From an uncultured Lachnospiraceae bacterium (GTDB lineage: Bacteria > Bacillota > Clostridia > Lachnospirales > Lachnospiraceae), in the NCBI GenBank assembly GCA_902760755.1, contig CACWHK010000018.1, positions 1 to 64,000 on the forward strand: DNA of 64,000 nucleotides, given 5' to 3'. Under the pieces are notes generated by a model. That model ran no database searches. It had not been told where the DNA came from and saw only the letters and a list, made by a program, of their open reading frames with translations. This document shows, in pieces, positions 9,433-17,548 of the stretch; position 1 is the first letter of the stretch, and each line of letters opens with the position of its first letter. Both the position numbers and the translations under genes were made by a program.

Positions 9433-9475
9433 GGGAGCCTACGCTGCAACGGTGTGGCGTAGGCTCTCTTTGTCC
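9433..9475 (+). terminator. Probable terminator after the sugar-binding protein gene
   Basis: The stem GAGCCTACGC (9435-9444) pairs with GCGTAGGCTC (9457-9466) and is followed by the T-rich TCTTTGTCC. It ends just before the ribosome site of the DUF624 gene, so it would attenuate rather than fully isolate the downstream genes. Confidence 0.6.
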
Positions 9476-9502
9476 TAAAATGTCCCGAAAAAGGAGAAAT
9501 GC

Positions 9503-10249
9503 ATGTTCTCACCGGACGGAAAACTGGCGAAAACCATGAATATGCTCTTCGACATCCTGATGATCGGAGTACTGTGGCTGCTTTGTTCGCTTCCGCTGGT
9601 CACCCTGGTGGCCTCCACGACAGCGGCATATTACGCCATGGCAAAGGTCGTGCGTTTCAAGACCGGTTATATGTTCCGGGAATTCCTTCATGGCTTCAAA
9701 ATGAACCTGAAGGCATCCGTCATTCCGGGGCTCATCAACGTGATCGTGACCGCGGTTCTGGTGGTGGATGTCTACTGGCTCTGGAACAACCGCAGTCAGC
9801 TGAATGATGCCATGTGGGTGATCCTGGTGGGAGTCAGCTTCCTCTATCTGGCCTGCGTGCTTTACTTCTGCCCGTTTCTTTCCAGATTTACCAAGGGGAA
9901 CTTCCAGCTCTTCAAGATGTCTGCCTATGCAGCCTTCCATTTCCTTCCGCTTACGGTGGGAATCCTGGTGGTGGTTGCATTTACCCTGGCAGGGGCATAT
10001 CTCATGCCCTGGATGGTGGTGATCCTGCCCGGCTTCATGTTCTATCTTTCCACCTACCCCATGGAGTATGTGATGCGAAGATTCATGAAGAAGCCGGAGC
10101 CCGGAAGCCCCGAGGAGCAGCTCTGGTACTGGGGTAAGGCCGCAGAGGAGGAGAAGGCGGAGGAATCCGAAGAGGAGATCATCCGTAAGAAATCCGGCGA
10201 GAAGAAGAGTATCCTGTGGGGCGATTCGCGTCACGGAAAACGCAAATAA
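9503..10249 (+). CDS. DUF624 (YesL-like) membrane protein
   Basis: This 248-residue protein has four or five membrane helices (about residues 15-38, 68-90, 100-120, 145-185) and a charged C-terminal tail. The N-terminal pattern FDILMIGVLWLLCSLP is typical of DUF624/YesL proteins, which accompany sugar ABC transporters in Firmicutes. The start ATG follows AAGGAG by 7 bases. A second in-frame charged segment of about 50 residues rich in Glu and Lys closes the protein. Its biochemical role is unknown; linkage to the transporter is the only functional hint. The next gene begins 22 bases later. Confidence 0.8.
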   Translation: MFSPDGKLAKTMNMLFDILMIGVLWLLCSLPLVTLVASTTAAYYAMAKVVRFKTGYMFREFLHGFKMNLKASVIPGLINVIVTAVLVVDVYWLWNNRSQLNDAMWVILVGVSFLYLACVLYFCPFLSRFTKGNFQLFKMSAYAAFHFLPLTVGILVVVAFTLAGAYLMPWMVVILPGFMFYLSTYPMEYVMRRFMKKPEPGSPEEQLWYWGKAAEEEKAEESEEEIIRKKSGEKKSILWGDSRHGKRK

Positions 10250-10271
10250 CGAATAAAACAAGGAGACAATT

Positions 10272-11328
10272 ATGTCCAAGGTACAGATGCTCAACTGTGA
10301 TCCGCTTCCGAACATCCCCTGGCAGGAGAGACCGGAAGGGATCAAGGATGCTCCCATCTGGAGATATACCGAGAACCCATGCTCCCATCTGGAGATATAC
10401 CGAGAACCCTATCATCGGGCGGAATCCGGTGAAGGGTGTAGCCCGCATCTTCAACAGTGCGGTGGTTCCCTTTGAGGGAAAGTATGTCGGTGTCTTCCGC
10501 GGTGAGCAGAGAAACGGTGTATCCATGATCTACTTCGGAAGAAGTGAGGATGGAATTCACTGGGATTTTGAAGAAGAGAAGATCCATTTTGTAAATGAGG
10601 AAGGAGAGCCCTTCCAGCCGATCTACGCCTATGATCCCCGTCTGGTGAAGGTGGAGGATACCTACTACACCATGTGGTGCCAGGATTTCTACGGCGCATC
10701 CATCGGTCTGGCTAAGACAAAGGACTTCAAGACCTTTACCCGTCTGGAGAACCCGTTCATTCCCTTTAACCGGAATGCGGTGCTCTTCCCGCGGAGGATC
10801 AACGGTAACTACGTGATGCTTTCCCGTCCGTCGGACAGCGGTCACACCCCCTTTGGTGACATTTTCCTGTCCCAGAGTCCGGATATGACCTACTGGGGCA
10901 AGCATCGTCACGTAATGGGTCGAAGCTCCGAGTGGTGGGAGAGCCTGAAGATCGGCGGCGGTGCTGCTCCGATCGAGACCACGGAAGGCTGGCTTCTGTT
11001 CTACCACGGGGTTGCGGGAACCTGCAACGGATATGTATATTCCATCGGTGGAGCGATCCTGGATATCGACAATCCGTCGGTCGTTAAGTATCGCTGTGAG
11101 AACTTCCTTCTTACACCGGAGGAGTGGTATGAGGAGCGTGGTTTCGTAGGAAATGTAACGTTCCCCTGCGCAACGGTGCATGATCCGGAGACCGGACGCA
11201 TCGCACTTTACTACGGATGTGCAGACAGCTACGTGAGCCTGGCGTTCACCGAGCTGGATGATATCGTAGATTATATCAAGGAGCACAGCGTAACCCGCTA
11301 TGACGATACCGAGGTAGGTATTCGGTAG
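10272..11328 (+). pseudogene. GH130 mannoside phosphorylase, frameshifted by a 31-bp duplication
   Basis: The gene opens with AAGGAG and ATG at 10272 (MSKVQMLNCDPLPNIPW). An exact 31-base tandem repeat at 10348-10409 then shifts the frame, so translation stops at 10475 after 67 residues. The rest (NPIIGRNPVKGVARIFNSAV onward to 11328) is intact in another frame. Without one repeat copy the product would be about 342 residues, the usual GH130 size. Family features are clear: the VGVFRGEQ strand, the AYDPRL motif with the likely proton-donor Asp, and RPSDSGHTPFGDIF. GH130 enzymes phosphorolyse beta-1,4-mannosyl bonds in the cytoplasm. The subfamily is not settled. It may be a real pseudogene or an assembly error. 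Confidence 0.85.
10348..10409 (+). repeat. Exact 31-bp tandem duplication inside the GH130 gene
   Basis: Copy 1 is 10348-10378 and copy 2 is 10379-10409; all 31 bases match. The unit begins ATGCTCCCATCTGGAGATAT. Since 31 is not a multiple of three, it breaks the reading frame. Removing one copy restores the sequence DAPIWRYTENPIIGRNPVKG. Confidence 0.95.
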
Positions 11329-11360
11329 TCAGGACATCTGGCGGAGAGTTCCGCCGGATA

Positions 11361-11422
11361 AGATCCTTCAGCTTCGCCTCAGGATGACAAGTGTTTGTCA
11401 TTCTGAGCGAAGCGAAGAATCT
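11361..11422. repeat. Inverted pair of CTGAGCGAAGCG-type intergenic repeats
   Basis: A reversed copy (AGATCCTTCAGCTTCGCC then TCAGGATGACA) is followed after about 7 bases by a forward copy (GTCATTCTGAGCGAAGCG then AAGAATCT). The two are nearly complementary and would fold into a long stem in the transcript between GH130 and GH36. Related forward copies occur at 13751, 14846, 22062, 23073, 24692 and 41693. Confidence 0.8.
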
Positions 11423-11441
11423 TACTATATCAGGAAGTACT

Positions 11442-13754
11442 ATGATCGATACATTTGGAATCACATATAACAACGAAAGCAGATGCTTCACCCTGCAGAT
11501 GGAGCATTCCACATATATCATGGGCCTTGCAGGGGCGGTGATCGGTGCCATGACGGGATCGGCAGCGGAAGAACCTGCGGATACGCAGGAGGAAACCCTG
11601 TATCTTGGCCACATTTACTACGGGAAGAAGGTGCGTTCTGACGCGGGACGGGCGCTTCTTCGTGAACTTGAATATAGTTACATGGAGGGAAAACCGGGTG
11701 ACAAATGCACCTTTATGGACGGGTTTCCTTTCGAATACAGCTTCGGAGGAACGGGAGACTTTCGCCCGAATTCCCTGGAGGTACGAAATGCGGACGGGTT
11801 CCTTGGCTGCGAGCTTAGGTACCGCGACCACAGGATCTTTGACGGTAAGAAGAAGCTGCCCGGTCTTCCGGCAACCTTCGGGAGCGAGGCAGATGTAAAG
11901 ACGCTGGAGATCGATCTGGCGGACGAGGCACTGGGTCTTACGGTGACTCTTTCCTACAGCATCTTCCGCGGACTGGACGTGGTTGCAAGGAGCGTCCGTG
12001 TGACAAATGACGGAGCTGCTGCGGTAACCCTGGAGAGGGTGCTGTCCGCATGCATCGAGCTTCCCTGGGAGAACCGGGAGATCGTGACGCTGTCCGGTTC
12101 CTGGGCCAGAGAGCGGGTGATCGACCGAAGACCCATCGGCCACGGGCGTGTGGAGGTAGGATCCAAGAGAGGCATCTCCAGCCATCAGGAGCATCCCTTC
12201 CTTGCGATAGCAGGTGAGGATGCAGGCGAAACGAGCGGAGAGGTGCTGGCCCTGTCCTTCGTCTATTCCGGCAGCTTTACGGCTGAGGTGGAGCGGACAC
12301 AGCACGATATGCTGCGTGTGGGCTTAGGGTTATCCGATTACAATTTCAGCTGGTTGCTGCAGGCGGGGGAAAGCTTTACGGCACCCGAGGCCCTGCTGGT
12401 TTACTCGGCGGAGGGCTTCGGCGGGATGAGCCGCACCTTCCATGATCTTTTCCGGACACATCTCATCCGGAGTCCGTATCTCCATAAGAAACGTCCGATC
12501 CTGATCAACAACTGGGAAGCAACCTATTTTGATTTTAATCTTGAGAAGCTGCTGCAGATCGCCCGTGTAGCCAAGGCTGCCGGGATCGAGATGCTGGTGA
12601 TGGATGACGGCTGGTTCGGAAAGCGGAGCAGTGACAACAGTTCTCTCGGGGACTGGATCGTCAACGAAGAGAAGCTTCCGGGCGGGATGAAGGCGCTGTC
12701 GGATGCAGTGCATGAGATCGGTATGAAGCTGGGCGTCTGGTTTGAACCGGAAATGGTCTGCCCGGACTCCGACCTCTACCGTGCACATCCGGACTGGGCT
12801 CTCTCGATTCCCGGACGACCGGCGGCAGAGTGCAGAAGCCAGTTCGTGCTGGATCTGACCCGGAAAGAGGTACGGGACTATGTGGTGGAAAGTGTTTCCG
12901 CGGTTCTGGGCAGCGCGAAGATCGAATATGTGAAATGGGATATGAACCGTCCTCTGACGGATCTGGGAAGCGCTTCCACGGCAGGGGGAGAGATCCTGCA
13001 CCGCTACATGCTCGGAGTCTACGAGCTGCAGGAGCGGATCCTGGAACGGTTCCCCGAGCTTCTTCTGGAGAACTGCACCAGCGGAGGCGGACGGTTTGAT
13101 CCGGGTATGCTTTATTACAGAGGCGGACGGTTTGATCCGGGTATGCTTTATTACAGTCCGCAGATCTGGTGCTCGGATGATACGGATGCCATGGAGCGGC
13201 TTGCCATTCAGGAAGGAACGGCACTGATCTACCCGCCGTCCTGCGTGGGCGCGCATGTAAGCATCTGTCCGAATCATATCGTGGGACGGACCACGTCCTT
13301 TGCAACCCGCGGGGTTGTGGCGCTGGCCGGAACCTTTGGCTATGAACTGGATATCACAAAGCTCTCCGAGGAGGAGCTGGCGGAGGTTCGTGCACAGGTC
13401 GCAACCTACCATGCCTATAATGATCTGATCCGGGAGGGAGACCTGTACCGGATCGGCAGTACCACGCCACTCTCAAAGCGAAAGAACGGAAGGGATTCCT
13501 ATGCCTGGATGAATGTGGCAAAGGACCGGAGTGAGGCACTGCTTTCCTATGTGCAGGTGCGGGGCGGAGCAAACCTTCGTCCGGAGGTGCTGTACCTGGC
13601 GGGGCTTGATCCGGAGGCCTCCTATCAGCTGGAGGACGGAAGGATCTTTGGCGGGGATGAGCTGATGCATGTGGGCTTTGTTACGGATAAGCTCCGGGGA
13701 GACGGCGCATCGACGCTGTATCATTTCCGGAGAATGACAGGCGTGTCATCATGA
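11442..13754 (+). CDS. GH36 alpha-galactosidase with an in-frame active-site duplication
   Basis: This 770-residue cytoplasmic enzyme would remove alpha-1,6-galactose from galactomannan or raffinose-type sugars. The ATG at 11442 is chosen because AGGA precedes it and the earlier in-frame codons lie in an intergenic repeat. An N-terminal beta domain leads to a TIM barrel with VMDDGWFGKR, WFEPEMV, the nucleophile Asp in YVKWDMNR, the substrate loop SGGGRFDPGMLYY, and the acid/base Asp in SDDTDAMERL. The loop GGRFDPGMLYY is present twice because of an exact 36-base duplication at 13085-13156. Twelve extra residues between nucleophile and acid/base would probably damage activity. No signal peptide is seen. 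Confidence 0.9.
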   Translation: MIDTFGITYNNESRCFTLQMEHSTYIMGLAGAVIGAMTGSAAEEPADTQEETLYLGHIYYGKKVRSDAGRALLRELEYSYMEGKPGDKCTFMDGFPFEYSFGGTGDFRPNSLEVRNADGFLGCELRYRDHRIFDGKKKLPGLPATFGSEADVKTLEIDLADEALGLTVTLSYSIFRGLDVVARSVRVTNDGAAAVTLERVLSACIELPWENREIVTLSGSWARERVIDRRPIGHGRVEVGSKRGISSHQEHPFLAIAGEDAGETSGEVLALSFVYSGSFTAEVERTQHDMLRVGLGLSDYNFSWLLQAGESFTAPEALLVYSAEGFGGMSRTFHDLFRTHLIRSPYLHKKRPILINNWEATYFDFNLEKLLQIARVAKAAGIEMLVMDDGWFGKRSSDNSSLGDWIVNEEKLPGGMKALSDAVHEIGMKLGVWFEPEMVCPDSDLYRAHPDWALSIPGRPAAECRSQFVLDLTRKEVRDYVVESVSAVLGSAKIEYVKWDMNRPLTDLGSASTAGGEILHRYMLGVYELQERILERFPELLLENCTSGGGRFDPGMLYYRGGRFDPGMLYYSPQIWCSDDTDAMERLAIQEGTALIYPPSCVGAHVSICPNHIVGRTTSFATRGVVALAGTFGYELDITKLSEEELAEVRAQVATYHAYNDLIREGDLYRIGSTTPLSKRKNGRDSYAWMNVAKDRSEALLSYVQVRGGANLRPEVLYLAGLDPEASYQLEDGRIFGGDELMHVGFVTDKLRGDGASTLYHFRRMTGVSS
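13085..13156 (+). repeat. Exact 36-bp tandem duplication inside the GH36 gene
   Basis: Copy 1 is 13085-13120 and copy 2 is 13121-13156, identical over 36 bases. The unit starts AGGCGGACGGTTTGATCCGG. It is a multiple of three, so the frame survives, but 12 residues of the SGGGRFDPGM substrate loop are doubled. Confidence 0.95.
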
Positions 13755-13773
13755 GCCGAAGGCGAAGAATCTG
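13751..13773 (+). repeat. CTGAGCGAAGCG-family repeat fragment
   Basis: The segment ATGAGCCGAAGGCGAAGAATCTG just after the GH36 stop is a short, degenerate copy of the dispersed repeat whose ends read TCATCCTGAG and GAAGGATC. The remaining bases before the next gene hold only its ribosome site. Confidence 0.5.
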
Positions 13774-13800
13774 AAATAACAGAGGACAAAGGGAAGAATC

Positions 13801-14811
13801 ATGACGGTAACAGTAGATCAGATGAAGAACAACGGGAATATCTATTTTCAGGGACGGATCCTGTGGAAGGACCGGATGGCAGTACTCGGGTATACGAACT
13901 GCAGCTTTACGGTACATTTCCGTGGGACACGGCTCAGTGTGGTGCTCCGTACCGGAGAGAACGAGTGGATCAATGCACCGGGGCTCCGCGTCTACGTGGA
14001 CGGAGTTGCAGCCTCCGAGCATGTGCTCGGAAATGTAGTGCAGGAGCTGACGCTCTTTGAATCCGCAGAGCCGGAGGAGCATACCATTCGTGTTGTGAAG
14101 ATCACGGAGGCGGGCATGTCCTTCGTGGGACTGACCGTACTGAACTACGAGGGAGAGCTGCTTCCCGTACCGGAGGATACCCGGAGGAAGGTGCTTTTTA
14201 TCGGGGACTCCATCACCTGCGGCTACGGCGTGCTGGGTGCACCGGATGCGGAGTACACGATCCGGGATGAGGACGGAGAGCTTTCCTACGCGGGAGTGCT
14301 TGCAAAGCGGATGGACTGGAACGCAGAGTGGGTTTCCGTTTCGGGCCATGGGATGTTTGTGGAATATACGGGGGATCCGGAGAATATCCTGCCCCGGGAA
14401 TTCCCGTACACCAACTGGTTTTATGATAAGGAGGCAAGAGAGGATTACAGCCGGTTCCAGCCGGAGTTGGTGGTGATCAATCTCGGGACCAATGATTCCG
14501 GCATGATCAACGATCCGAACATTCGGGGAGGCTTCCTCAGCCGGTATGAGAGCTTCCTTTACACCCTTCGGATGGCGTTCCCGAAGGCGAAGCTGCTTTG
14601 TGTTCTCGGAACACTGGCTCCGGGGATGTACGAATATGTGGAGCAGGTTGTGAATAAGGTGAAACAGGACGGATTCACGGAAGTCTACGGGCTGGAGCTT
14701 CCGTATCATGACGTGGAGCATGACGGTATGGCCTGCGGTCATCCGTCGAAGATCACCCATGAGAAGGATGCAAAGCGGATCGAGGAATTCCTTCCCGCCA
14801 TGTCTTTCTGA
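13801..14811 (+). CDS. CE2-type SGNH acetylesterase
   Basis: This 336-residue esterase has the two-part CE2 layout. An N-terminal beta-sandwich lies at about residues 10-115 and an SGNH hydrolase domain follows. Block I is VLFIGDSITCGYG with the catalytic Ser near residue 143, a Gly lies in the VSVSGHGM segment, block III is INLGTNDSG, and the catalytic His is in ACGHPSKITH. No signal peptide is present, so it acts in the cytoplasm. CE2 enzymes of Roseburia deacetylate manno-oligosaccharides (established knowledge). Sitting next to GH130 and GH36, it probably removes acetyl groups from imported mannan fragments. Confidence 0.85.
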   Translation: MTVTVDQMKNNGNIYFQGRILWKDRMAVLGYTNCSFTVHFRGTRLSVVLRTGENEWINAPGLRVYVDGVAASEHVLGNVVQELTLFESAEPEEHTIRVVKITEAGMSFVGLTVLNYEGELLPVPEDTRRKVLFIGDSITCGYGVLGAPDAEYTIRDEDGELSYAGVLAKRMDWNAEWVSVSGHGMFVEYTGDPENILPREFPYTNWFYDKEAREDYSRFQPELVVINLGTNDSGMINDPNIRGGFLSRYESFLYTLRMAFPKAKLLCVLGTLAPGMYEYVEQVVNKVKQDGFTEVYGLELPYHDVEHDGMACGHPSKITHEKDAKRIEEFLPAMSF

Positions 14812-14845
14812 CGGGCGCAGGGTGTGACGTATTAACCGTGTCATC

Positions 14846-14889
14846 TGACGGGCGAAGCGAGGAAGGATCCCGGAACGCCGGATGACATG
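14846..14889 (+). repeat. CTGAGCGAAGCG-family repeat variant
   Basis: GTCATCTGACGGGCGAAGCG is followed by AGGAAGGATCCCGG and a closing GGATGACAT, which pairs with the opening GTCATC. This is a longer variant of the dispersed repeat between the two esterase genes. Confidence 0.6.
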
Positions 14890-14934
14890 ATATACATTGG
14901 AAATAGAAACTACGCGGAAGCGAGGGAAGAAGGT

Positions 14935-16488
14935 ATGAGGCTGGCGGCCATATTCAAAGAGCATATGGTTCTTCAGAGGGAGAAAGAGGTTCGGATCTTC
15001 GGTGAGGCAAAGAGCGGAAATGTGATCCGTGTCGAGATCGACGGAATCACGGCGGAGAGCGCTTCAACGGACGGACATTTTATCGTGCGCCTTCCGAAGC
15101 ATGCAGCCGGCGGACCGTACACCATGACCGTTACGGAGATCGGAGTCAATGAGACGGTGATCGAGATCGGTGACGTGTACTACGGTGAGGTCTGGATCGA
15201 GAACGGGCAGTCCAACATCGAGTTCGAGCTGCAGAATTCGGATGGCGGGGAAGCGGAGCTCTCGGAGGCAGACTTCCCGCTGATCCGGTATTTCAAGTGT
15301 ATCAAGACACCGGTGATCGATGATGAGGTGCTGCAACAGGAGGACGGGCTGGAGTGGAAGGACTTCCGGGAAGGACATTTCCGTGATGTCTCCGGCATCG
15401 GATATTTCTTTGCAAAGAAGCTTTATGCGGCACTGAAGGTTCCCGTGGGGATCATCGACTGCTATCAGGGAGGGACCTCCATTTCCTGCTGGCTGTCGGA
15501 GGAGCGTCTGCAGAAGTATCCCGAGGGACGCGTCTATCAGGAGGAATTCGCGGCAGCCATCGAGGGGCAGTCCGAGGAGGACTATGACCGGCTGCTGCTG
15601 GAATACAATGCCATGGTTGAGAAGCACCTGACCCTTGCGGCAGAGGCAAAGGCGAAGAATCCGGAGATCACACCGGAGGAGTTGACAGAGGTTGCGGGTG
15701 ATTATCCGTGGCCGCCTCCGAAGGGACTTCGATCGGCATTTCGCCCGTCAGGGCTGTATCATACCATGCTGGAGAGGATCGCGCCCATCGCGGCAAGGGG
15801 AATCCTTTACTATCAGGGCGAGGAGGATAGCCGGCGGGCTTCCGGTTATGCGGTGCTGCTGTCCGAGCTGATCCGTGAATTTCGGGCACTCTTTGATGAG
15901 AAGAAGCTTCCGGTTGTGATCCTGCAGCTGCCCATGTTTATCGGGCGGAACGAAGAGGATAAAAGAGACTGGGCATACCTTCGCGAAGCGCAGGAGAGAG
16001 CCGTGCTTTCCTCGGAGGCAACCATGCTTGTCCCGCTGATCGACTGCGGCGAGTATGACAATGTTCATCCGACGGATAAGAAAACACCGGGGGAGCGGAC
16101 CGCGGCGTGCGTTCTGGAGGAGATCTACGAGGATCACCGGGACGGCGTGAAGTGCATGCAGGTTCGTGAGATCCAGTGGAAGCGGGGAGAGCTTCTGCTT
16201 CAGTTTGCAAATACCTATGGCAGGCTTAAAACCTGTGAGAATGCACTTCTGGATCTTCGGAAGGAAGGCTCTTCCGGAGAGGACGGACATATCTACGGCT
16301 TTGAGGTGTACATCTCCGGGCAGAAGGCCTGGGTGGTTCCGAAGGTTACGGTCCAGGGCGAGGAGCTCCGGATCGAAGCGAAAGAACCCATCGAAGGCAT
16401 TCGGTACGGATTCTTCAACTATGGAAAGGTGAATCTGTATAACGCCGTCGGGCAGCCACTGTGCCCGTTCAGGAGGATGAAGTACTGA
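14935..16488 (+). CDS. Sialate-O-acetylesterase-like SGNH hydrolase
   Basis: This 517-residue protein belongs to the sialate O-acetylesterase/DUF303 group. MRLAAIFKEHMVLQREKEV is the typical opening, so the ATG at 14935, preceded by GGAAGAAGG, is chosen over an earlier in-frame ATG at 14887. A beta domain (to about residue 85) precedes the catalytic Ser in ENGQSNIEF. Later come YYQGEEDSRR and the His in DNVHPTDKK. No signal peptide is evident, which suggests a cytoplasmic enzyme. As a second deacetylase beside CE2 it may remove acetyl groups at different sugar positions; this is inference, as the family is broad. A terminator follows the stop codon. Confidence 0.78.
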   Translation: MRLAAIFKEHMVLQREKEVRIFGEAKSGNVIRVEIDGITAESASTDGHFIVRLPKHAAGGPYTMTVTEIGVNETVIEIGDVYYGEVWIENGQSNIEFELQNSDGGEAELSEADFPLIRYFKCIKTPVIDDEVLQQEDGLEWKDFREGHFRDVSGIGYFFAKKLYAALKVPVGIIDCYQGGTSISCWLSEERLQKYPEGRVYQEEFAAAIEGQSEEDYDRLLLEYNAMVEKHLTLAAEAKAKNPEITPEELTEVAGDYPWPPPKGLRSAFRPSGLYHTMLERIAPIAARGILYYQGEEDSRRASGYAVLLSELIREFRALFDEKKLPVVILQLPMFIGRNEEDKRDWAYLREAQERAVLSSEATMLVPLIDCGEYDNVHPTDKKTPGERTAACVLEEIYEDHRDGVKCMQVREIQWKRGELLLQFANTYGRLKTCENALLDLRKEGSSGEDGHIYGFEVYISGQKAWVVPKVTVQGEELRIEAKEPIEGIRYGFFNYGKVNLYNAVGQPLCPFRRMKY

Positions 16489-16507
16489 CAATTCCACATT
16501 ATTCGAA

Positions 16508-16540
16508 GAAGGCGCCAATCGTTTCCGATTGACGCCTTTC
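16508..16540. terminator. Bidirectional terminator between convergent genes
   Basis: AAGGCG-C-CAATCG pairs with CGATTG-A-CGCCTT around a TTTC loop, with one mismatch. T-rich sequence follows on both strands (TTTCTCG on +, and TTCTTCG on -). It serves the esterase gene on + and the phosphatase gene on -. Confidence 0.8.
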
Positions 16541-16543
16541 TCG

Positions 16544-17239
16544 TTACTTCTCAAAATGCAGTTTCTCCTGTCGGACACTTCCGAGATGTCCCATGTCATT
16601 GAATATCTCCAGCCGCGGGATCACAAGGTCGCTTTGCTCCGGACAGAGTGCAAAGACGGAGATGGAGCATACCCCGTAGGGAAGGGAGGTCAGCACAAAG
16701 GGAAACGGTAGGTTCAGCAGATGTGAGAAGAGCACTGCTCCGGAGCCTCCGTGCGCAAAGAGTGCGATGGTATCCTCGCAGTTCCGTCGGCAGGAATAAA
16801 GCTTCCCTGTTCGTTCCAAACCATATCCGGCAAGGAAGGTATCAACCCCTTCCGCAACCTTCCGGTACTCTGCAAGACACCGGTTATCACGGAAATAGGG
16901 ATGGTCCATCCACTGATCACTTCCGACGTATTCCGGATGCTCGGTCAGCAGCCGGTAGCCCAGCGTCCAGGGATGTCCTTTGTACGGAACTTCCTCTGCG
17001 CCGGCAGCGGTTCCCCAGTCAATCTCATGCATGAAGGGAAGCAGGGTGACAGGAAGGCCCTTCATTTCTGCCGTGAAGGAAGCTGTTTCCATAGCTCTTC
17101 CCATGGGGGATGAGAAGATGGCCCGGATCGGTTCGGACTCCAGTCTCTTCGCGGTGCACTGTGCCTGAAGCTTCCCATTTTCCGTCAGGCAATCATTGGT
17201 ATAATCAGGTTCACCGTGTCGTACAAAGATAAGACGCAT
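16544..17239 (-). CDS. Histidine phosphatase (phosphoglycerate-mutase-like) family protein
   Basis: This 231-residue cytoplasmic enzyme has the phosphohistidine motif MRLIFVRHGEPDYT at its N-terminus. A conserved Arg follows in FSSPMGRAMETA, a Glu/Asp segment in PFMHEIDWGT, and the second catalytic His in IALFAHGGSGAVL. The family cleaves phosphate esters of small molecules or sugars; the substrate here cannot be deduced. It is transcribed alone on the minus strand, convergent with the mannan locus and divergent from deoC. Confidence 0.85.
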   Translation of the reverse strand: MRLIFVRHGEPDYTNDCLTENGKLQAQCTAKRLESEPIRAIFSSPMGRAMETASFTAEMKGLPVTLLPFMHEIDWGTAAGAEEVPYKGHPWTLGYRLLTEHPEYVGSDQWMDHPYFRDNRCLAEYRKVAEGVDTFLAGYGLERTGKLYSCRRNCEDTIALFAHGGSGAVLFSHLLNLPFPFVLTSLPYGVCSISVFALCPEQSDLVIPRLEIFNDMGHLGSVRQEKLHFEK

Positions 17240-17548
17240 GGCAGGGCTCCTTTCGGATGGCAGATATAGTGGATGGGGAGCTGACGCTCCCCACCAGTAT
17301 AGGATAGATTCTATTTCATGGAGTGATACTCTTCAACGATTGGGCGCAGTTCGTCCTCGGCAGTGTAACGCTCGCACCACCTTCACTCTAGCATACGGCA
17401 GGAAGAAAAGCAACCGGCAAAGTTACTTGATGGTGTCGCAGGGAGACTTTCTCTTTTTGAACATTACTCTTTATGATATAATTATCAGTGGACTGCCCGA
17501 ACAAAGTGAGGGCTTCATGTATTTCCAAAGAAAAGGACAGTGATTTCC
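17240..17548. other. Intergenic region between phosphatase gene and deoC
   Basis: This gap of about 300 bases holds an 8-bp hairpin TGGGGAGC-TGAC-GCTCCCCA (17274-17293) and a short gene remnant on the minus strand (17311-17382). A possible deoC promoter lies near 17454-17482, with TATAAT at 17477-17482 and a weak T-rich -35 17 bases before it. The hairpin matches, in the opposite orientation, a sequence inside the IS remnant at 61544-61908. Confidence 0.5.
17311..17382 (-). pseudogene. Short C-terminal remnant of an unidentified gene
   Basis: Read on the minus strand, 23 codons end in a stop at 17311-17313 and encode ERYTAEDELRPIVEEYHSMK with three residues before it. An in-frame stop lies just upstream. 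The well-formed amphipathic sequence suggests the last residues of a lost gene, but it is short and could be chance. Confidence 0.3.

Noticed and set aside
10216-10271. Alternative upstream start giving an uninterrupted GH130 frame
   Set aside because: That frame runs through the end of DUF624 and the gap with Arg-rich, non-homologous residues and no ribosome site. The true start is at 10272, in a different frame from the main body.
11391-11441. Longer N-terminus for the GH36 protein
   Set aside because: These codons lie in a dispersed intergenic repeat, and a ribosome site precedes the ATG at 11442.
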